The notes: a model not told the origin generated them from the letters alone. 64,000 bases of DNA from Aalborgiella sp963841045 (GCA_963841045.1 CAWJBD010000007.1:215494-279493), one strand, 5' to 3'. Shown: positions 26,841-37,132, counted from the first letter of the stretch. Numbers and translations are program-made.

Positions 26841-28063
26841 TGCAGCAAATTGCCAAAGCTTCAGCACACGGCCGCGCGTTTGCCCACATTGCACAGTTTC
26901 ATCCTGAACTTACGGCATTCAGACGTGATTTGCATGCACATCCAGAATTGGGTTTTGAAGAGGTTTATACCTCTGGTCGAGTGCAACAGGCCATGGCATT
27001 GTGCGGTGTGGATGAGGTATTTGCGGGCATTGGTAAAACAGGGGTGGTTGCTGTGGTACACGGCAAAACCAATACACGAAATCAAATGATTGCACTTCGT
27101 GCCGATATGGATGCATTGCCATTGCAAGAGCACAACGATACCCCTTGGAAGTCCAGCAAGCCGGGGCTGATGCATGCGTGTGGACATGATGGCCATACGG
27201 CTATGCTGGTAGGCGCTGCACGCTATTTGGCAGAAACACGCAATTTTGATGGCACTGCGGTGCTGATTTTTCAACCCGGTGAAGAAGGCTTTGCAGGTGC
27301 ACGTGCCATGATCCAAGATGGATTGTTTGACCAATTTCCAGCACAAGCGGTGTATGCCATCCACAACTCTCCCGAAACAGCGGTGGGTGTGATTGGCTTA
27401 ACGCCAGGCCCAATGCAGGCTGCGGTGGATCGCATTGAAATCGTCGTTACAGGAAAAGGCGGACATGGTGCACGACCACAGAATGGCGTTGACCCGGTAT
27501 TGGTGGCGGCGCACATCATCACCGCTGCGCAAAGTATAGTTTCGCGCAATGTGGCAGCGATTGAGCAGGTGGTTCTCAGCATTTGCTCCATTCACGGCGG
27601 CAATCCCGGTGCCATGAGTGTCATACCCGGTAGTGTGACTTTGGTTGGCACAGTCCGCACCTACCATGAAAGCATGCAAGACAAGGTTGAAAGCAGGTTG
27701 CGGGCTTTGTGCGAATCCATTGCCGCTGGCTTTGGTGCAAGTGCTGAGTTGAACTACGAACGTGTTTACCCAGCAACAGTTAACACAATACCCGAAACCG
27801 AGTTTGCGGCCAATGTGGCTGCCAAGTTGGTTGGGGAGAGCAGGGTGATTCGCAACATGCCGCCCAGTATGGGTGGTGAAGATTTTTCATTCATGCTGCA
27901 AGTGGTACCAGGTGCGTACATGCGTTTAGGACAAGGCAACGTGAATGGCTATATGCTGCACAACAGCCGTTATGATTTTAATGATGATGTGTTGCCATTG
28001 GGCAGTGCTATGTACGCCAGTTTGATAGAAGAGGCGATGCCTTTGGTGCATAAAGAAAATTAA
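26840..28063 (+). CDS. M20D-family amidohydrolase / metallopeptidase (HipO-like)
   Basis: About 407 residues. M20D metal-site motifs are visible: FRRDLHAHPELGFEE, HACGHDGHTAMLVGAARYL and FQPGEEGFAGARAMI, with the dimerisation-domain GKGGHGARPQNGVDP and the late MGGEDFSFML. Relatives hydrolyse N-acyl amino acids such as hippurate or short peptide derivatives. Its translational overlap with the permease (TGATG) places it inside the transporter operon, so it probably processes the imported substrate. Confidence 0.9.
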   Translation: MQQIAKASAHGRAFAHIAQFHPELTAFRRDLHAHPELGFEEVYTSGRVQQAMALCGVDEVFAGIGKTGVVAVVHGKTNTRNQMIALRADMDALPLQEHNDTPWKSSKPGLMHACGHDGHTAMLVGAARYLAETRNFDGTAVLIFQPGEEGFAGARAMIQDGLFDQFPAQAVYAIHNSPETAVGVIGLTPGPMQAAVDRIEIVVTGKGGHGARPQNGVDPVLVAAHIITAAQSIVSRNVAAIEQVVLSICSIHGGNPGAMSVIPGSVTLVGTVRTYHESMQDKVESRLRALCESIAAGFGASAELNYERVYPATVNTIPETEFAANVAAKLVGESRVIRNMPPSMGGEDFSFMLQVVPGAYMRLGQGNVNGYMLHNSRYDFNDDVLPLGSAMYASLIEEAMPLVHKEN

Positions 28064-28113
28064 ATATTGATAGAAATAGTTTTTAGTAAGTGATAGATTT
28101 AAAGGAGAAGCGA

Positions 28114-29720
28114 CATGAAATTTATGAAAAAAACGGCTGTAGCCAGCGTGATTAATTGCCTGTACTGCTATAAATTTAGTAGCAATTCAAGGCGCAAGTG
28201 CTGCCACACTGCGTGTGGCGAACCAAGGTGACGCGCTGTCACTGGACCCACACTCGTTGAATGAATCATTGCAACTGTCTGTGGTGGGCAATGTCTACGA
28301 AGGACTGGTTTACCGCGATCGTAACTACAAACTAGAGCCCGCATTGGCCACTGATTGGAAACAAACTTCGCCTACAGTTTGGCGTTTTAATCTGCGAAAA
28401 AATGTCAAGTTTCATGACGGCACGCCTTTCACAGCTGACGATGTTATTTTCAGTTATGAGCGCAGCAAGGGCGATGGCTCAGACATGAAAAGCTATGTGG
28501 GACAAATTAAAGAAATCGTGAAGATCAATGACCACGCAGTTGACTTTGTGCTCACAGCACCCTTTCCGATTTTGCCTGAGCGCCTATACAGCTGGATGAT
28601 CATGAGCAAGAAATGGTGTGAGTCGAATGGTTCTACCAAACCCGTGGACAGACGCAAAGGCATTGAGAACATCGCATCTTTCAAAGCCAATGGTACAGGC
28701 CCCTACCGTGCACGCGAGCGCCAACCCAATGTTCGCTCAACCTTTACACGCAACGGCAACTATTGGGGCAAATTTGAAGGCAATGTGGAAGAAGTGATCT
28801 TTACCCCGATTGGCAATGACAGCACCCGTGTTGCGGCTTTGTTGTCGGGTGAGATTGATGTCATGGAACCCGTGCCAGTGCAAGACGTGGCGCGAGTGAA
28901 TGGCAACCCCAACCTCAAAGTGTTGCAAGGTCCAGAGTCGCGCATCATCTTTTTGGGCATGGACCAAAAGCGTGATGAATTGCAATATTCCAGCGTGAAA
29001 GGCAAGAACCCTTTCAAAGACGTACGCGTACGCAAAGCTTTTTACCAAGCGATTGATATTGAGGGCATCAAGAAAACTGTCATGCGTGGTGCCGCAGTAC
29101 CATCAGCAACTTTGATTCCACCGCAAGTAAAGGGTTATGCAGCCGATTTAGCGACACGCTTTCCCTATGATGTAGAGGCAGCTAAAAAGCTGATGGCCGA
29201 TGCTGGCTATGGCGCTGGTTTTGAGGTGAAGCTGAATTGCCCGAACGACCGCTACGTGAACGACGGCGAAATTTGCCAAGCAGTGGCTGCCAATTTATCC
29301 AAAATTGGTGTCAAGGTGAACCTTGAGGCTGAAACCAAAGGAACCTATTTCCCTAAAGTGCTGAGCCGTAACACCAGCTTTTATATGTTGGGCTGGACCA
29401 GTTCGACGGGTGACGCACATAACGTGTTATACCCAATCATGTCTTCCCCTGGCGATGGTGGACGCGGCCAATTTAATTTGGGTGCCTACAGCAATCCAAA
29501 GGTGGATGATTTGACTACAAAGATTGCTTCTGAAATCGATCAAACCAAGCGTGATGCCATGATTCGTGAAGCCATCAAGATTCACCAAGATGACGTTGGG
29601 CACTTGCCATTGCACCAACAAGCCTTGAGCTGGGGATCGAAAAAATCAGTCGAAGTTGTGCAGTTTCCAGACAACTACATGCCGTGGAAACACATTAAAG
29701 TGAAAACGGCTGCTAAATAA
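28114..29720 (+). CDS. dppA: ABC transporter substrate-binding protein (family 5), signal peptide frameshifted
   Basis: A DppA/OppA-like periplasmic binding protein. The mature part is open from about 28155 and reads ATLRVANQGDALSLDPHSLN, GDALSLDPH being typical of SBP_bac_5. An RBS (AAAGGAGAAG) precedes ATG 28114, MKFMKKTAVASV, but this frame stops after 38 codons. Removing one G in GCGTGATT (28146-28153) gives MKFMKKTAVASVLIACTAIN then LVAIQGASA, a convincing signal peptide. That hydrophobic core is encoded by a palindromic element copy. The GTG at 28215 is the only in-frame start as sequenced and would make an unexported protein. Confidence 0.85.
28139..28184 (+). repeat. palindromic element copy forming the dppA signal peptide core
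   Basis: GCCAGCGTGATTAATTGCC, then CTGCTATAAATTTAGTAGCA, aligns with the element core CCGGCGTATTGATTGCC and its TGCTAT/ATAGCA hairpin, with one extra G. Without that G the element reads ASVLIACTAINLVA in the dppA frame. Confidence 0.7.
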
Positions 29721-29723
29721 ACC

Positions 29724-30632
29724 ATGCGTGCACTGCAACAATGGTGGAATGGGGATGTAGGCTACAGTTTTCGCAACTCCCCAGTTGCTATTGTGGCGGC
29801 CGTGGTTGCATTTTTGTGTGTGTTTTGTGCGGTGTTTGCAGGTTGGGTGGCACCGCACAATCCATTTGACTTAACGACCTTGGAGCTAGGTGATGCGCGA
29901 TTGCCACCATCGTGGTACCCAGAGGGCAGTGGCAAATACTGGTTAGGCACAGATGATCAAGGCCGTGACATTTTGTCAGCTTTGATGTACGGCGCCAGAA
30001 TATCGCTGGCAGTTGGTATTTTGTCGGTGATACTGTCGGTGCTCATCGGTGTCAGTCTGGGTTTGCTGGCAGGTTTTTTGGGGGGTTGGGTTGACACTTT
30101 CTTGATGCGTTTGTGTGATGTGATGCTTTCTTTCCCAGCCATTCTGGTGGCACTTTTAATAGCCGGTGTGGGACGGGCTTTATTCCCAAATGCGCCCGAT
30201 ACACTGGCATTGGGTGTCTTGGTTTTATCCATCACGCTGACAGGTTGGGTTCAATATGCACGAACTGTGCGCGGAACGACCATGGTGGAGCGCAATAAAG
30301 AATATGTGCAAGCAGCCCGTGTGACGGGGGTACATCCATTTCGCATCATGCGAAAGCATGTGTTGCCCAATGTGCTCGGGCCCGTACTCGTGTTAGCGAC
30401 CATTCAAGTCGCAACAGCCATCATTACCGAAGCGACATTGTCATTTCTTGGTGTGGGTGCACCACCAACTGCACCATCCTTAGGTACATTGATACGCGTT
30501 GGAAATGATTACTTATTTTCAGGCGAATGGTGGATTGCTGCCTTTCCCGGTTTGATGTTGGTGGTCATTGCGCTGAGTGTGAATTTACTCGGCGACTGGT
30601 TGCGCGATGCCTTGAATCCAAAATTGCAATAA
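29724..30632 (+). CDS. dppC: dipeptide/oligopeptide-type ABC transporter permease (DppC)
   Basis: A 302-residue permease. YSFRNSPVAIVAAVVAFLCV is the first membrane segment; GTDDQGRDILSALMYGARIS is a strong DppC/OppC signature, and the EAA loop is YVQAARVTGVHPFRIMRKHV. It starts 3 nt after the binding-protein stop and pairs with DppB to form the channel. Confidence 0.93.
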   Translation: MRALQQWWNGDVGYSFRNSPVAIVAAVVAFLCVFCAVFAGWVAPHNPFDLTTLELGDARLPPSWYPEGSGKYWLGTDDQGRDILSALMYGARISLAVGILSVILSVLIGVSLGLLAGFLGGWVDTFLMRLCDVMLSFPAILVALLIAGVGRALFPNAPDTLALGVLVLSITLTGWVQYARTVRGTTMVERNKEYVQAARVTGVHPFRIMRKHVLPNVLGPVLVLATIQVATAIITEATLSFLGVGAPPTAPSLGTLIRVGNDYLFSGEWWIAAFPGLMLVVIALSVNLLGDWLRDALNPKLQ

Positions 30633-30646
30633 AAACGCGATAGAGC

Positions 30647-31643
30647 ATGTCACCCCTACTTGAAGTCAAAAATTTAATTGTCGAATTCCCCAATCGGCAC
30701 GGAACACTGCGCGCACTGGACGGCGTGTCCTTTGATTTAGCCGCAGGGGAGATATTGGGCGTTGTGGGGGAATCTGGTGCAGGCAAATCTCTCACGGGTG
30801 CGGCTATCATTGGCTTGCTGGAACCTCCAGGCCGTGTTGCTGGGGGAGAAATATTGCTGCAAGGCAAGCGCATTGACCATTTGGCGCATGAACAAATGCG
30901 GCATATTCGAGGCAAACAGATTGGCGCTATTTTTCAAGATCCGCTGACCTCGCTGAACCCTTTGTACACCATCGGCCAGCAGCTTATCGAAACAATTTTG
31001 GCGCACCTGCCAATGAGCAAAGTTGAAGCAAGGCAAAGAGCGATTACCTTGCTGCAAGACACAGGCATACCTGCGGCAGAGCAACGTATTGACCAATATC
31101 CACATCAATTCAGCGGCGGCATGCGACAGCGTGTGGTGATTGCATTGGCACTGGCAGCCGAGCCTATGTTGGTTGTTGCAGACGAACCCACGACTGCGCT
31201 TGGATGTGTCCATTCAAGCTCAAATCATTGGCTTGTTAAAAGACATTTGCAAAAAACGAGGTGCAGCCGTCATGCTCATTACCCATGACATGGGCGTAAT
31301 CGCTGAGACTTGTGACCGTGTCGCAGTGATGTATGCAGGGCGCATTGTAGAAATAGGACCTGTCCACGAAGTCATCAACAAAGCAGCACACCCGTATACC
31401 GCAGGCTTAATGGCAGCCATTCCAGACATCACGATTGATATTGAGCGACTGCATCAAATTGAAGGTTCCATGCCGCGATTAAACGCCATTCCGAAAGGCT
31501 GCGCTTTCAATCCGCGTTGTACGCAAGCTTTTGATCGTTGTCGAGAAGAGCGCCCCAATTTGGCAAACGCAGGCGCAACCCATGCAGCTTGTTGGTTATT
31601 GGCAAGCCATGCGGAAAGTGAAAAGCGCGAGGCCGCTCAATGA
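30647..31643 (+). CDS. dppD: peptide ABC transporter ATPase (DppD), one frameshift
   Basis: About 332 residues across two frames. Part 1 has Walker A GESGAGKS, the Q-loop IFQDPLTSLNP, the signature FSGGMRQRVVIALALA and Walker B MLVVADEPTTAL. The frame then needs a +1 step at GCGCTTGGATG (about 31198-31206; one T too many) to continue DVSIQAQIIGLLKDICKKRG and the H-loop LITHDMGVIAETCDRV. The C-terminal oligopeptide-type motif with CAFNPRCTQAFDRC is intact. Its stop overlaps dppF as ATGA. Confidence 0.9.
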
Positions 31644-32644
31644 GCAAGCAAAACAAAGCGCTTATTCAAGTGCAAGACATTGCGATGGATTTCGATGTGT
31701 CCCCCCCGTGGTTGACGCGAGTGATAGAACGCAAACCCAAGGTCAAATTGCATGCCGTCGATGGCGTGAGCTTCGAAATTGAAAAAGGCAAAACTTTGGC
31801 CCTGGTGGGCGAATCGGGTTGTGGCAAGAGCACCGTCGCGCGCTTGATGGTCGGTCTTTATTCACCTACACGCGGCCGTTTCACATTTGATGGCAAAGAT
31901 GCACATGCGACTTACAAGAGCGCAGATGAATTGAATTTGCGTGCGCGCATTCAAATGATATTCCAAGACCCTTATGCATCGCTTAACCCACGTTGGCGGG
32001 TGCGAGACATCGTCGCTGAGCCCTTGATAGAGCATGGCATCATCAAAGATGAAGATGCATTGAATGCACGTGTGGGTGAGTTGTTGAGTTCAGTGGGCTT
32101 AAGCCCGCTGGACATGCCCAAATACCCACACCAGTTTTCGGGTGGGCAGCGCCAGCGCATTTCAATTGCACGCGCCTTGGCAACACAGCCAGAATTTTTG
32201 GTTTGTGACGAACCAACCAGCGCTTTGGATGTGAGTGTGCAAGCGCAAGTACTGAACATCATGAAAGATTTGCAAAACACGCAAGGCCTCACCTATTTGT
32301 TCATCAGTCACAACTTGGCTGTTGTGCGTCATGTGAGTGACCGAGTGGGTGTGATGTACCTAGGGCGTTTGGTCGAGCTTGCGGACAAACACACCTTGTT
32401 TGATCGACCCTTGCATCCCTATACCAAAATGCTGCTCGATGCGATTCCGAAAATGCACGACACTGGCCGTGCCCGAACGCCCGTACAAGGTGAGGTGCCC
32501 AACCCCTTGAATCCGCCATCAGGTTGTGCATTCAACCCTAGATGCCCACATGCCAACGAACGTTGCAAATCTGAACGTCCCGAAATGATCGACATGGCTG
32601 GTACTAAAGTAGCATGCCATGCGGTACAGGAAAATCGTCTGTAA
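31640..32644 (+). CDS. dppF: peptide ABC transporter ATPase (DppF)
   Basis: A 334-residue intact ATPase. Walker A GESGCGKST, Q-loop MIFQDPYASLNPRWRV, signature FSGGQRQRISIARALA, Walker B FLVCDEPTSALDVSVQAQVL and H-loop YLFISHNLAVVRHVSDRV are all present. The C-terminal CAFNPRCPHANERC matches the oligopeptide-ATPase C-terminal domain. It couples with DppD to drive uptake and ends the operon. Confidence 0.93.
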   Translation: MSKQNKALIQVQDIAMDFDVSPPWLTRVIERKPKVKLHAVDGVSFEIEKGKTLALVGESGCGKSTVARLMVGLYSPTRGRFTFDGKDAHATYKSADELNLRARIQMIFQDPYASLNPRWRVRDIVAEPLIEHGIIKDEDALNARVGELLSSVGLSPLDMPKYPHQFSGGQRQRISIARALATQPEFLVCDEPTSALDVSVQAQVLNIMKDLQNTQGLTYLFISHNLAVVRHVSDRVGVMYLGRLVELADKHTLFDRPLHPYTKMLLDAIPKMHDTGRARTPVQGEVPNPLNPPSGCAFNPRCPHANERCKSERPEMIDMAGTKVACHAVQENRL

Positions 32645-32763
32645 CGTGTTCTGCACACCATCGGAAGTTTTCTGTATCGCTTAGCGTAATTCCCTATTCA
32701 CCGCTTCAATTCGATTAAGTATCATCAGCATGCTGAAATACAACTGATGGGATTGGGGAGACA

Positions 32764-33774
32764 ATGAAAAAAATATGGGTAGCTGCTGCATTCGTTGCTT
32801 TAAGTGCTGCAACGCAAGCTCAAACAGTGAATGTAATTTGTTCGGTACAAGCCGAGTGGTGCAACATGCTTGGCACGGTCTACGGCAAGGCCAAAGGCGT
32901 GAAAATCAACATTTCCATGAAAGGCTCTGGCGAAGCTTTGGCTCAATTGATTGCTGAAAAAGACAATCCCAAAACCGATATTTGGTTTGGCGGTACCGGT
33001 GACCCCCATTTGCAAGCAGCTGAGCAAGGCTTATCCTTGGAATACAAATCGCCTTCCATGTCGATGTTACACACATGGGCGCAAAAACAGGCTGAACAAT
33101 CGAAATACAGAACCGTTGGTATTTATTCAGGGCCTTTGGGTTTTGGTTACAACACCGAATTGTTGGCCAAGAAGAAACTTCCCGTACCGAAAACATGGGC
33201 TGATTTGCTGAACCCTGCACTCAAGGGTGAAATTCAAGTGGCCAACCCAGCATCCAGCGGTACGGCTTACACCATGGTGGCCACATTGGTGCAGTTGATG
33301 GGTGAAGACCAGGCGTTTGAATACATGAAAAAGCTGCATAAAAACATCAGCCAATACACACGCAGCGGCACAGGACCCATCAAAGCCGCAGCACGCGGAG
33401 AAACCACCGTATCCATCAGCTTTGTTCATGATGGACCCGGTGAAAAGATTGCCGGCTTCCCCATCGAGACCATCACACCAGCTGATGGCACGGGTGCAGA
33501 AATTGGATCTATGAGCATCATCAAAGGCGCACGTAATTTAGAAGAAGCCAAGAAGTTTTACGAATGGGCTTTAACACCAGCGGCACAAGAAATGGCCGCT
33601 GCAGCCAAGCAATTCCAATTACCGTCTAACAAATCCGCCAAGAATGACGCACGCATTCCCGATTTTAAAAAAATCAAATTCATCAATTACGACTATGCCA
33701 AGTACGGCGCGTCAGCAGAGCGCCGTCGTTTGATAGCCAAGTGGGATAAAGAAGTGAATTCTTTGCCTCGTTAA
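32764..33774 (+). CDS. periplasmic substrate-binding protein (AfuA/FbpA-like)
   Basis: A 336-residue exported binding protein; the signal peptide MKKIWVAAAFVALSAATQA is cleaved before QTVNVICSVQAEW. Family motifs include KGSGEALAQLIAEKDNPKTD, ADIWFGGTGDPHLQA-like IWFGGTGDPHLQAAEQG, and PASSGTAYTMVATL. The clade includes ferric-ion binders (FbpA) and the hexose-phosphate binder AfuA. Which ligand applies here is unclear; the pgi gene after the transporter favours sugar phosphate, the permease naming tradition favours iron. RBS GGGGAGACA. Confidence 0.85.
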   Translation: MKKIWVAAAFVALSAATQAQTVNVICSVQAEWCNMLGTVYGKAKGVKINISMKGSGEALAQLIAEKDNPKTDIWFGGTGDPHLQAAEQGLSLEYKSPSMSMLHTWAQKQAEQSKYRTVGIYSGPLGFGYNTELLAKKKLPVPKTWADLLNPALKGEIQVANPASSGTAYTMVATLVQLMGEDQAFEYMKKLHKNISQYTRSGTGPIKAAARGETTVSISFVHDGPGEKIAGFPIETITPADGTGAEIGSMSIIKGARNLEEAKKFYEWALTPAAQEMAAAAKQFQLPSNKSAKNDARIPDFKKIKFINYDYAKYGASAERRRLIAKWDKEVNSLPR

Positions 33775-33793
33775 CTTGTTAAAGCTAAGGCCT

Positions 33794-33825
33794 TGAGCGC
33801 ATAACTTTAGCGGGTTATGCGCTCA
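33794..33825 (+). promoter_or_regulatory. 12-bp stem-loop between binding protein and permease genes
   Basis: TGAGCGCATAAC and GTTATGCGCTCA form a perfect 12-bp stem with an 8-nt loop, 19 nt after the binding-protein stop and just before the permease start. Such hairpins stabilise the binding-protein mRNA or partly terminate, giving more binding protein than permease. Confidence 0.7.
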
Positions 33826-33830
33826 TTTGT

Positions 33831-36056
33831 TTGAAACAAACAATCGTGAATAAAACCCCCAATAAAGCGATCCGTCTGTGGCTGGTGCTTGGCTTATTGG
33901 CCTATGTGCTATTGCCTTGGTATGCCATTCAAGACACTGCTTGGTACAGTGTGCTTCCTCAAATATTTGGTGGAAGTGAAACTGCAAACGGTTTGGTACA
34001 AGCCTTGGTGCACGGTAGGAAATGGCTGCTCATCGGTTTGATTGGCCTCATCATTGCGGCGATGGGTTTGGCAGTGCCAGCAGGTAAAACGCAAGGCAAC
34101 TGGTTTGTTGCAGGTGGCGGTATTGGGTTTTTGGGTTTATTGGCAAGTGGATTTTTGATCGGTTCTAAAGGCTGGTCATTTGAGTTTTTCAATACACAGT
34201 TTGGTGAATTGACGCTGAACCAATTTGGTATTGGCATCGGTGCGTTTGTGGTGTTGCTGGCCTTGGTGATGATCATTGCATTTGGCATCGCGCGGCGAGG
34301 TTTTTTCAAGGGTGATTTGTTCATCGCTTCGGCTGTATTGGGTTGTGCCGTGTTGTTGCTTTTGTTCATTGCTTTTCCAGTTTCCAAAGCGCTGTATGGT
34401 GCATTCTTGACTGAAGAGGGCAAGTGGTCAATTACGGCAATTTTTGAACGCATTGGCAATGAACGCATTTGGGGCTTGAACTGTTTGGCAGGTGGCCAGC
34501 GTTGTGGTGTGGCGTGGAACACATTGTTTTTGGGTTTGATGACAGCGGCCACAACCACCGTATTGGGAACCATGATGGCGCTGATGGCCGAGCGCAGTGC
34601 CGGGCCACGAATTCAAACGCCTTTGCGTGTGATTGCTTTGCTACCCATCATCACGCCGCCATTCGTTGTTGGCTTGGGTTTGATTTTGTTGTTTGGTCGC
34701 GCCGGCATCGTCAATCAATTTTTAGAGTATGCGTTTGGCATTCCGCCAGGGCGTTGGTTTTACGGTTGGTTTGGTGTCTGGATTGCGCAAACATTTGCCT
34801 TTACACCCATCGCATTCATGATCATGCGGGGTGTGGTGCAAGGCATTGCACCCAGCTTAGAAGAAGCCGCGCAAACACTGCGAGCTGATCGCAAGCAAAC
34901 TTTTTTCACCATCACCTTGCCATTGCTCAAACCGGGTTTGGCGAATGCATTTTTGGTAGGATTCATTGAAAGCATGGCAGATTTTGGCAACCCCATCGTG
35001 GTGGGTGGGCAATTTGCGGTGCTGTCGACCGACATCTTTTTCGCCATTGTGGGTGCGCAATACGATCAAGGTCGCGCAGCATCCTTGGCATGGATATTGA
35101 CGGTGTTTGCCTTATTGGTATTCGCATTGCAGCGCGGTTTATTGGGTAAGCAAAATTACACCACGGTGAGCGGCAAAGGCGATGCGGGCATTGCCATGGT
35201 GCTACCCGACAGTGTGCGCAGAACCCTCAATGCCGTGGTTTATCCGTGGCTGGCTTTCACCGTGGTGGTGTATCTGTTTGCTTTTGCCGGTGGCTTTGTA
35301 CAAACTTGGGGACGCGATTACACCATCACCTTGTCACATTTCAAAACAGCATTTGGTGTTGAGTGGGGTGAATTTGGCATGGTGTGGGCAGGTACGGCAT
35401 GGAGTTCGTTTTTCACCACCATCAAATTAGCAGGGATTTCTGCACCCATGACGGCGGCCGTTGGCTTGTTGATTGCCTACCTGTTGGCGCGTACCGAATT
35501 CAAAGGTCAGGGACTGTTTGAATTTGCTGCCTTGTTGGCTTTTGCTATTCCTGGCACGGTGTTGGGTGTGAGCTACATATTGGCCTTTAACGTGCCACCC
35601 GTGGAGTTGACAGGCACAGGCTTAATCATTGTGCTGTGCTTTATGTTTCGTAATTTACCTGTGGGCGTGCGGGCAGGAACTGCGGCGTTCAAACAGTTGG
35701 ATAAATCATTGGACGAAGCCTCACTGATGTTGCGCGCATCGACGGCGCAAACTTTATTCAAAGTGGTTTTGCCCTTGCTGAAGCCGGCGCTGGTGGCGGC
35801 TTTGGTTTACAGCTTTGTGCGTGCCATGACCACGGTCAGTGCCGTTATTTTCTTGGTCACCGCTGAAAACGAATTGGCCACCACTTACATCATTGGACGC
35901 GTTGGCAATGGCGACTATGGCGTGGCTTTGGCCTATTGCACCGTGCTGATCATTTTGATGTCGCTGGCGATAGCGTTGATTCAATTTTTGGTGGGTGAGC
36001 GTAAATTGGGTCGTCGCAAAGCAGGTGTGCCTGCGTCTGCCCTTGCAGCCCATTAG
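33831..36056 (+). CDS. fused double-domain ABC permease (AfuB/FbpB type)
   Basis: A 741-residue membrane protein with two permease halves, each with an EAA-like loop: APSLEEAAQTLRADRKQTFF (first half) and KSLDEASLMLRASTAQTLFK (second half). About twelve or more hydrophobic segments are visible, with extra N-terminal ones. The start is uncertain: TTG 33831 or GTG 33846, neither with a clear ribosome site, and the preceding hairpin may limit translation. Fused permeases of this size occur in AfuB/FbpB-type systems. Confidence 0.88.
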   Translation: MKQTIVNKTPNKAIRLWLVLGLLAYVLLPWYAIQDTAWYSVLPQIFGGSETANGLVQALVHGRKWLLIGLIGLIIAAMGLAVPAGKTQGNWFVAGGGIGFLGLLASGFLIGSKGWSFEFFNTQFGELTLNQFGIGIGAFVVLLALVMIIAFGIARRGFFKGDLFIASAVLGCAVLLLLFIAFPVSKALYGAFLTEEGKWSITAIFERIGNERIWGLNCLAGGQRCGVAWNTLFLGLMTAATTTVLGTMMALMAERSAGPRIQTPLRVIALLPIITPPFVVGLGLILLFGRAGIVNQFLEYAFGIPPGRWFYGWFGVWIAQTFAFTPIAFMIMRGVVQGIAPSLEEAAQTLRADRKQTFFTITLPLLKPGLANAFLVGFIESMADFGNPIVVGGQFAVLSTDIFFAIVGAQYDQGRAASLAWILTVFALLVFALQRGLLGKQNYTTVSGKGDAGIAMVLPDSVRRTLNAVVYPWLAFTVVVYLFAFAGGFVQTWGRDYTITLSHFKTAFGVEWGEFGMVWAGTAWSSFFTTIKLAGISAPMTAAVGLLIAYLLARTEFKGQGLFEFAALLAFAIPGTVLGVSYILAFNVPPVELTGTGLIIVLCFMFRNLPVGVRAGTAAFKQLDKSLDEASLMLRASTAQTLFKVVLPLLKPALVAALVYSFVRAMTTVSAVIFLVTAENELATTYIIGRVGNGDYGVALAYCTVLIILMSLAIALIQFLVGERKLGRRKAGVPASALAAH

Positions 36057-36085
36057 CCGATTGAGGGCATATTTAAGAGAACACT

Positions 36086-37132
36086 ATGAACAAAGGCGTT
36101 GAATTCAAAAACATCAGCAAGCGATACGGTACGGACAAAGCTGCATCCTTGGCTGTTGACAGCATTTCATTTGAAATTCCCAAAGGCAGTTTGACGACCA
36201 TCTTGGGACCATCGGGTTGCGGTAAGACCACCACCTTGCGCATGATTGCGGGTTTAGAGTCACCCACCAGTGGGCAAATCATCATGGACGGCAAAGACGT
36301 CACCACATTGGGCCCAGCAGAGCGCAATGTGAGCATGATGTTCCAAAGCTACGCGCTCTTTCCCCACATGAGCGTGTTAGAAAACGTGATGTATGGGCTC
36401 AAAATGTCAGGCATTGGCAAAGACGAAGCGCAAACCAAAGCCAGTGATGCCTTGAAAAACGTGGGCTTGACGGGATTTAATGAGCGTTTACCCAGCGAGT
36501 TGTCGGGTGGCCAGCAACAACGCGTGGCCTTGGCGCGCGCTTTGGTGTTAGAGCCGGGTGTTTTGTTGTTTGATGAGCCACTCTCTAATTTAGATGCCCG
36601 CTTGCGACGTGAAATGCGTGAGGAAATTCGCGGTTTGCAACAACGTTTGAACCTCACGGTGGCGTATGTCACTCACGACCAAAGCGAAGCTTTGGCCGTG
36701 AGCGATCAGATCATTGTGATGGACCACGGCATCATTGCGCAACGCGGCACACCGCAGGATTTGTATGAGCGCCCACAAAGTGAATTTGTCGCCGGCTTCA
36801 TGGGTGAAGCGATGCTGTTTCCCGCAGAGCCGATTGAGGGCGGTCAAGTCAAGGTCGGCTCCATGCGCATCACACCACGTAACGCGATACCAGCCGGTAA
36901 AATCAAAGTGGCGGTGCGCCCTGAAGCGTGGCACATTGAAAAGAGCGGTGTAGGCATGCCTGCAAAACTGGTCAAGCTGGCCTATTTGGGCAATAACTAC
37001 GAATACACCTTTGATACCGAATTGGGCAGTATTTTTGTGGTGTCGCCCGACTTAACCGATGTGCTGCAACTGGGGCAGGTCGTCCATCTGCAACTGGCCT
37101 CGCACGGCGTATCGGTTGTTGTAGCCAACTAA
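36086..37132 (+). CDS. ABC transporter ATPase (FbpC/PotA-like with TOBE domain)
   Basis: A 348-residue CUT1/iron-type ATPase. Walker A GPSGCGKTT (about residues 39-47), Q-loop MMFQSYALFPHMSV, signature LSGGQQQRVALARAL, Walker B VLLFDEPLSNLDARLR and H-loop YVTHDQSEALAVSD are complete. The C-terminal TOBE domain follows from about residue 245. It starts 29 nt after the fused permease, giving a three-gene transporter. Confidence 0.92.
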   Translation: MNKGVEFKNISKRYGTDKAASLAVDSISFEIPKGSLTTILGPSGCGKTTTLRMIAGLESPTSGQIIMDGKDVTTLGPAERNVSMMFQSYALFPHMSVLENVMYGLKMSGIGKDEAQTKASDALKNVGLTGFNERLPSELSGGQQQRVALARALVLEPGVLLFDEPLSNLDARLRREMREEIRGLQQRLNLTVAYVTHDQSEALAVSDQIIVMDHGIIAQRGTPQDLYERPQSEFVAGFMGEAMLFPAEPIEGGQVKVGSMRITPRNAIPAGKIKVAVRPEAWHIEKSGVGMPAKLVKLAYLGNNYEYTFDTELGSIFVVSPDLTDVLQLGQVVHLQLASHGVSVVVAN

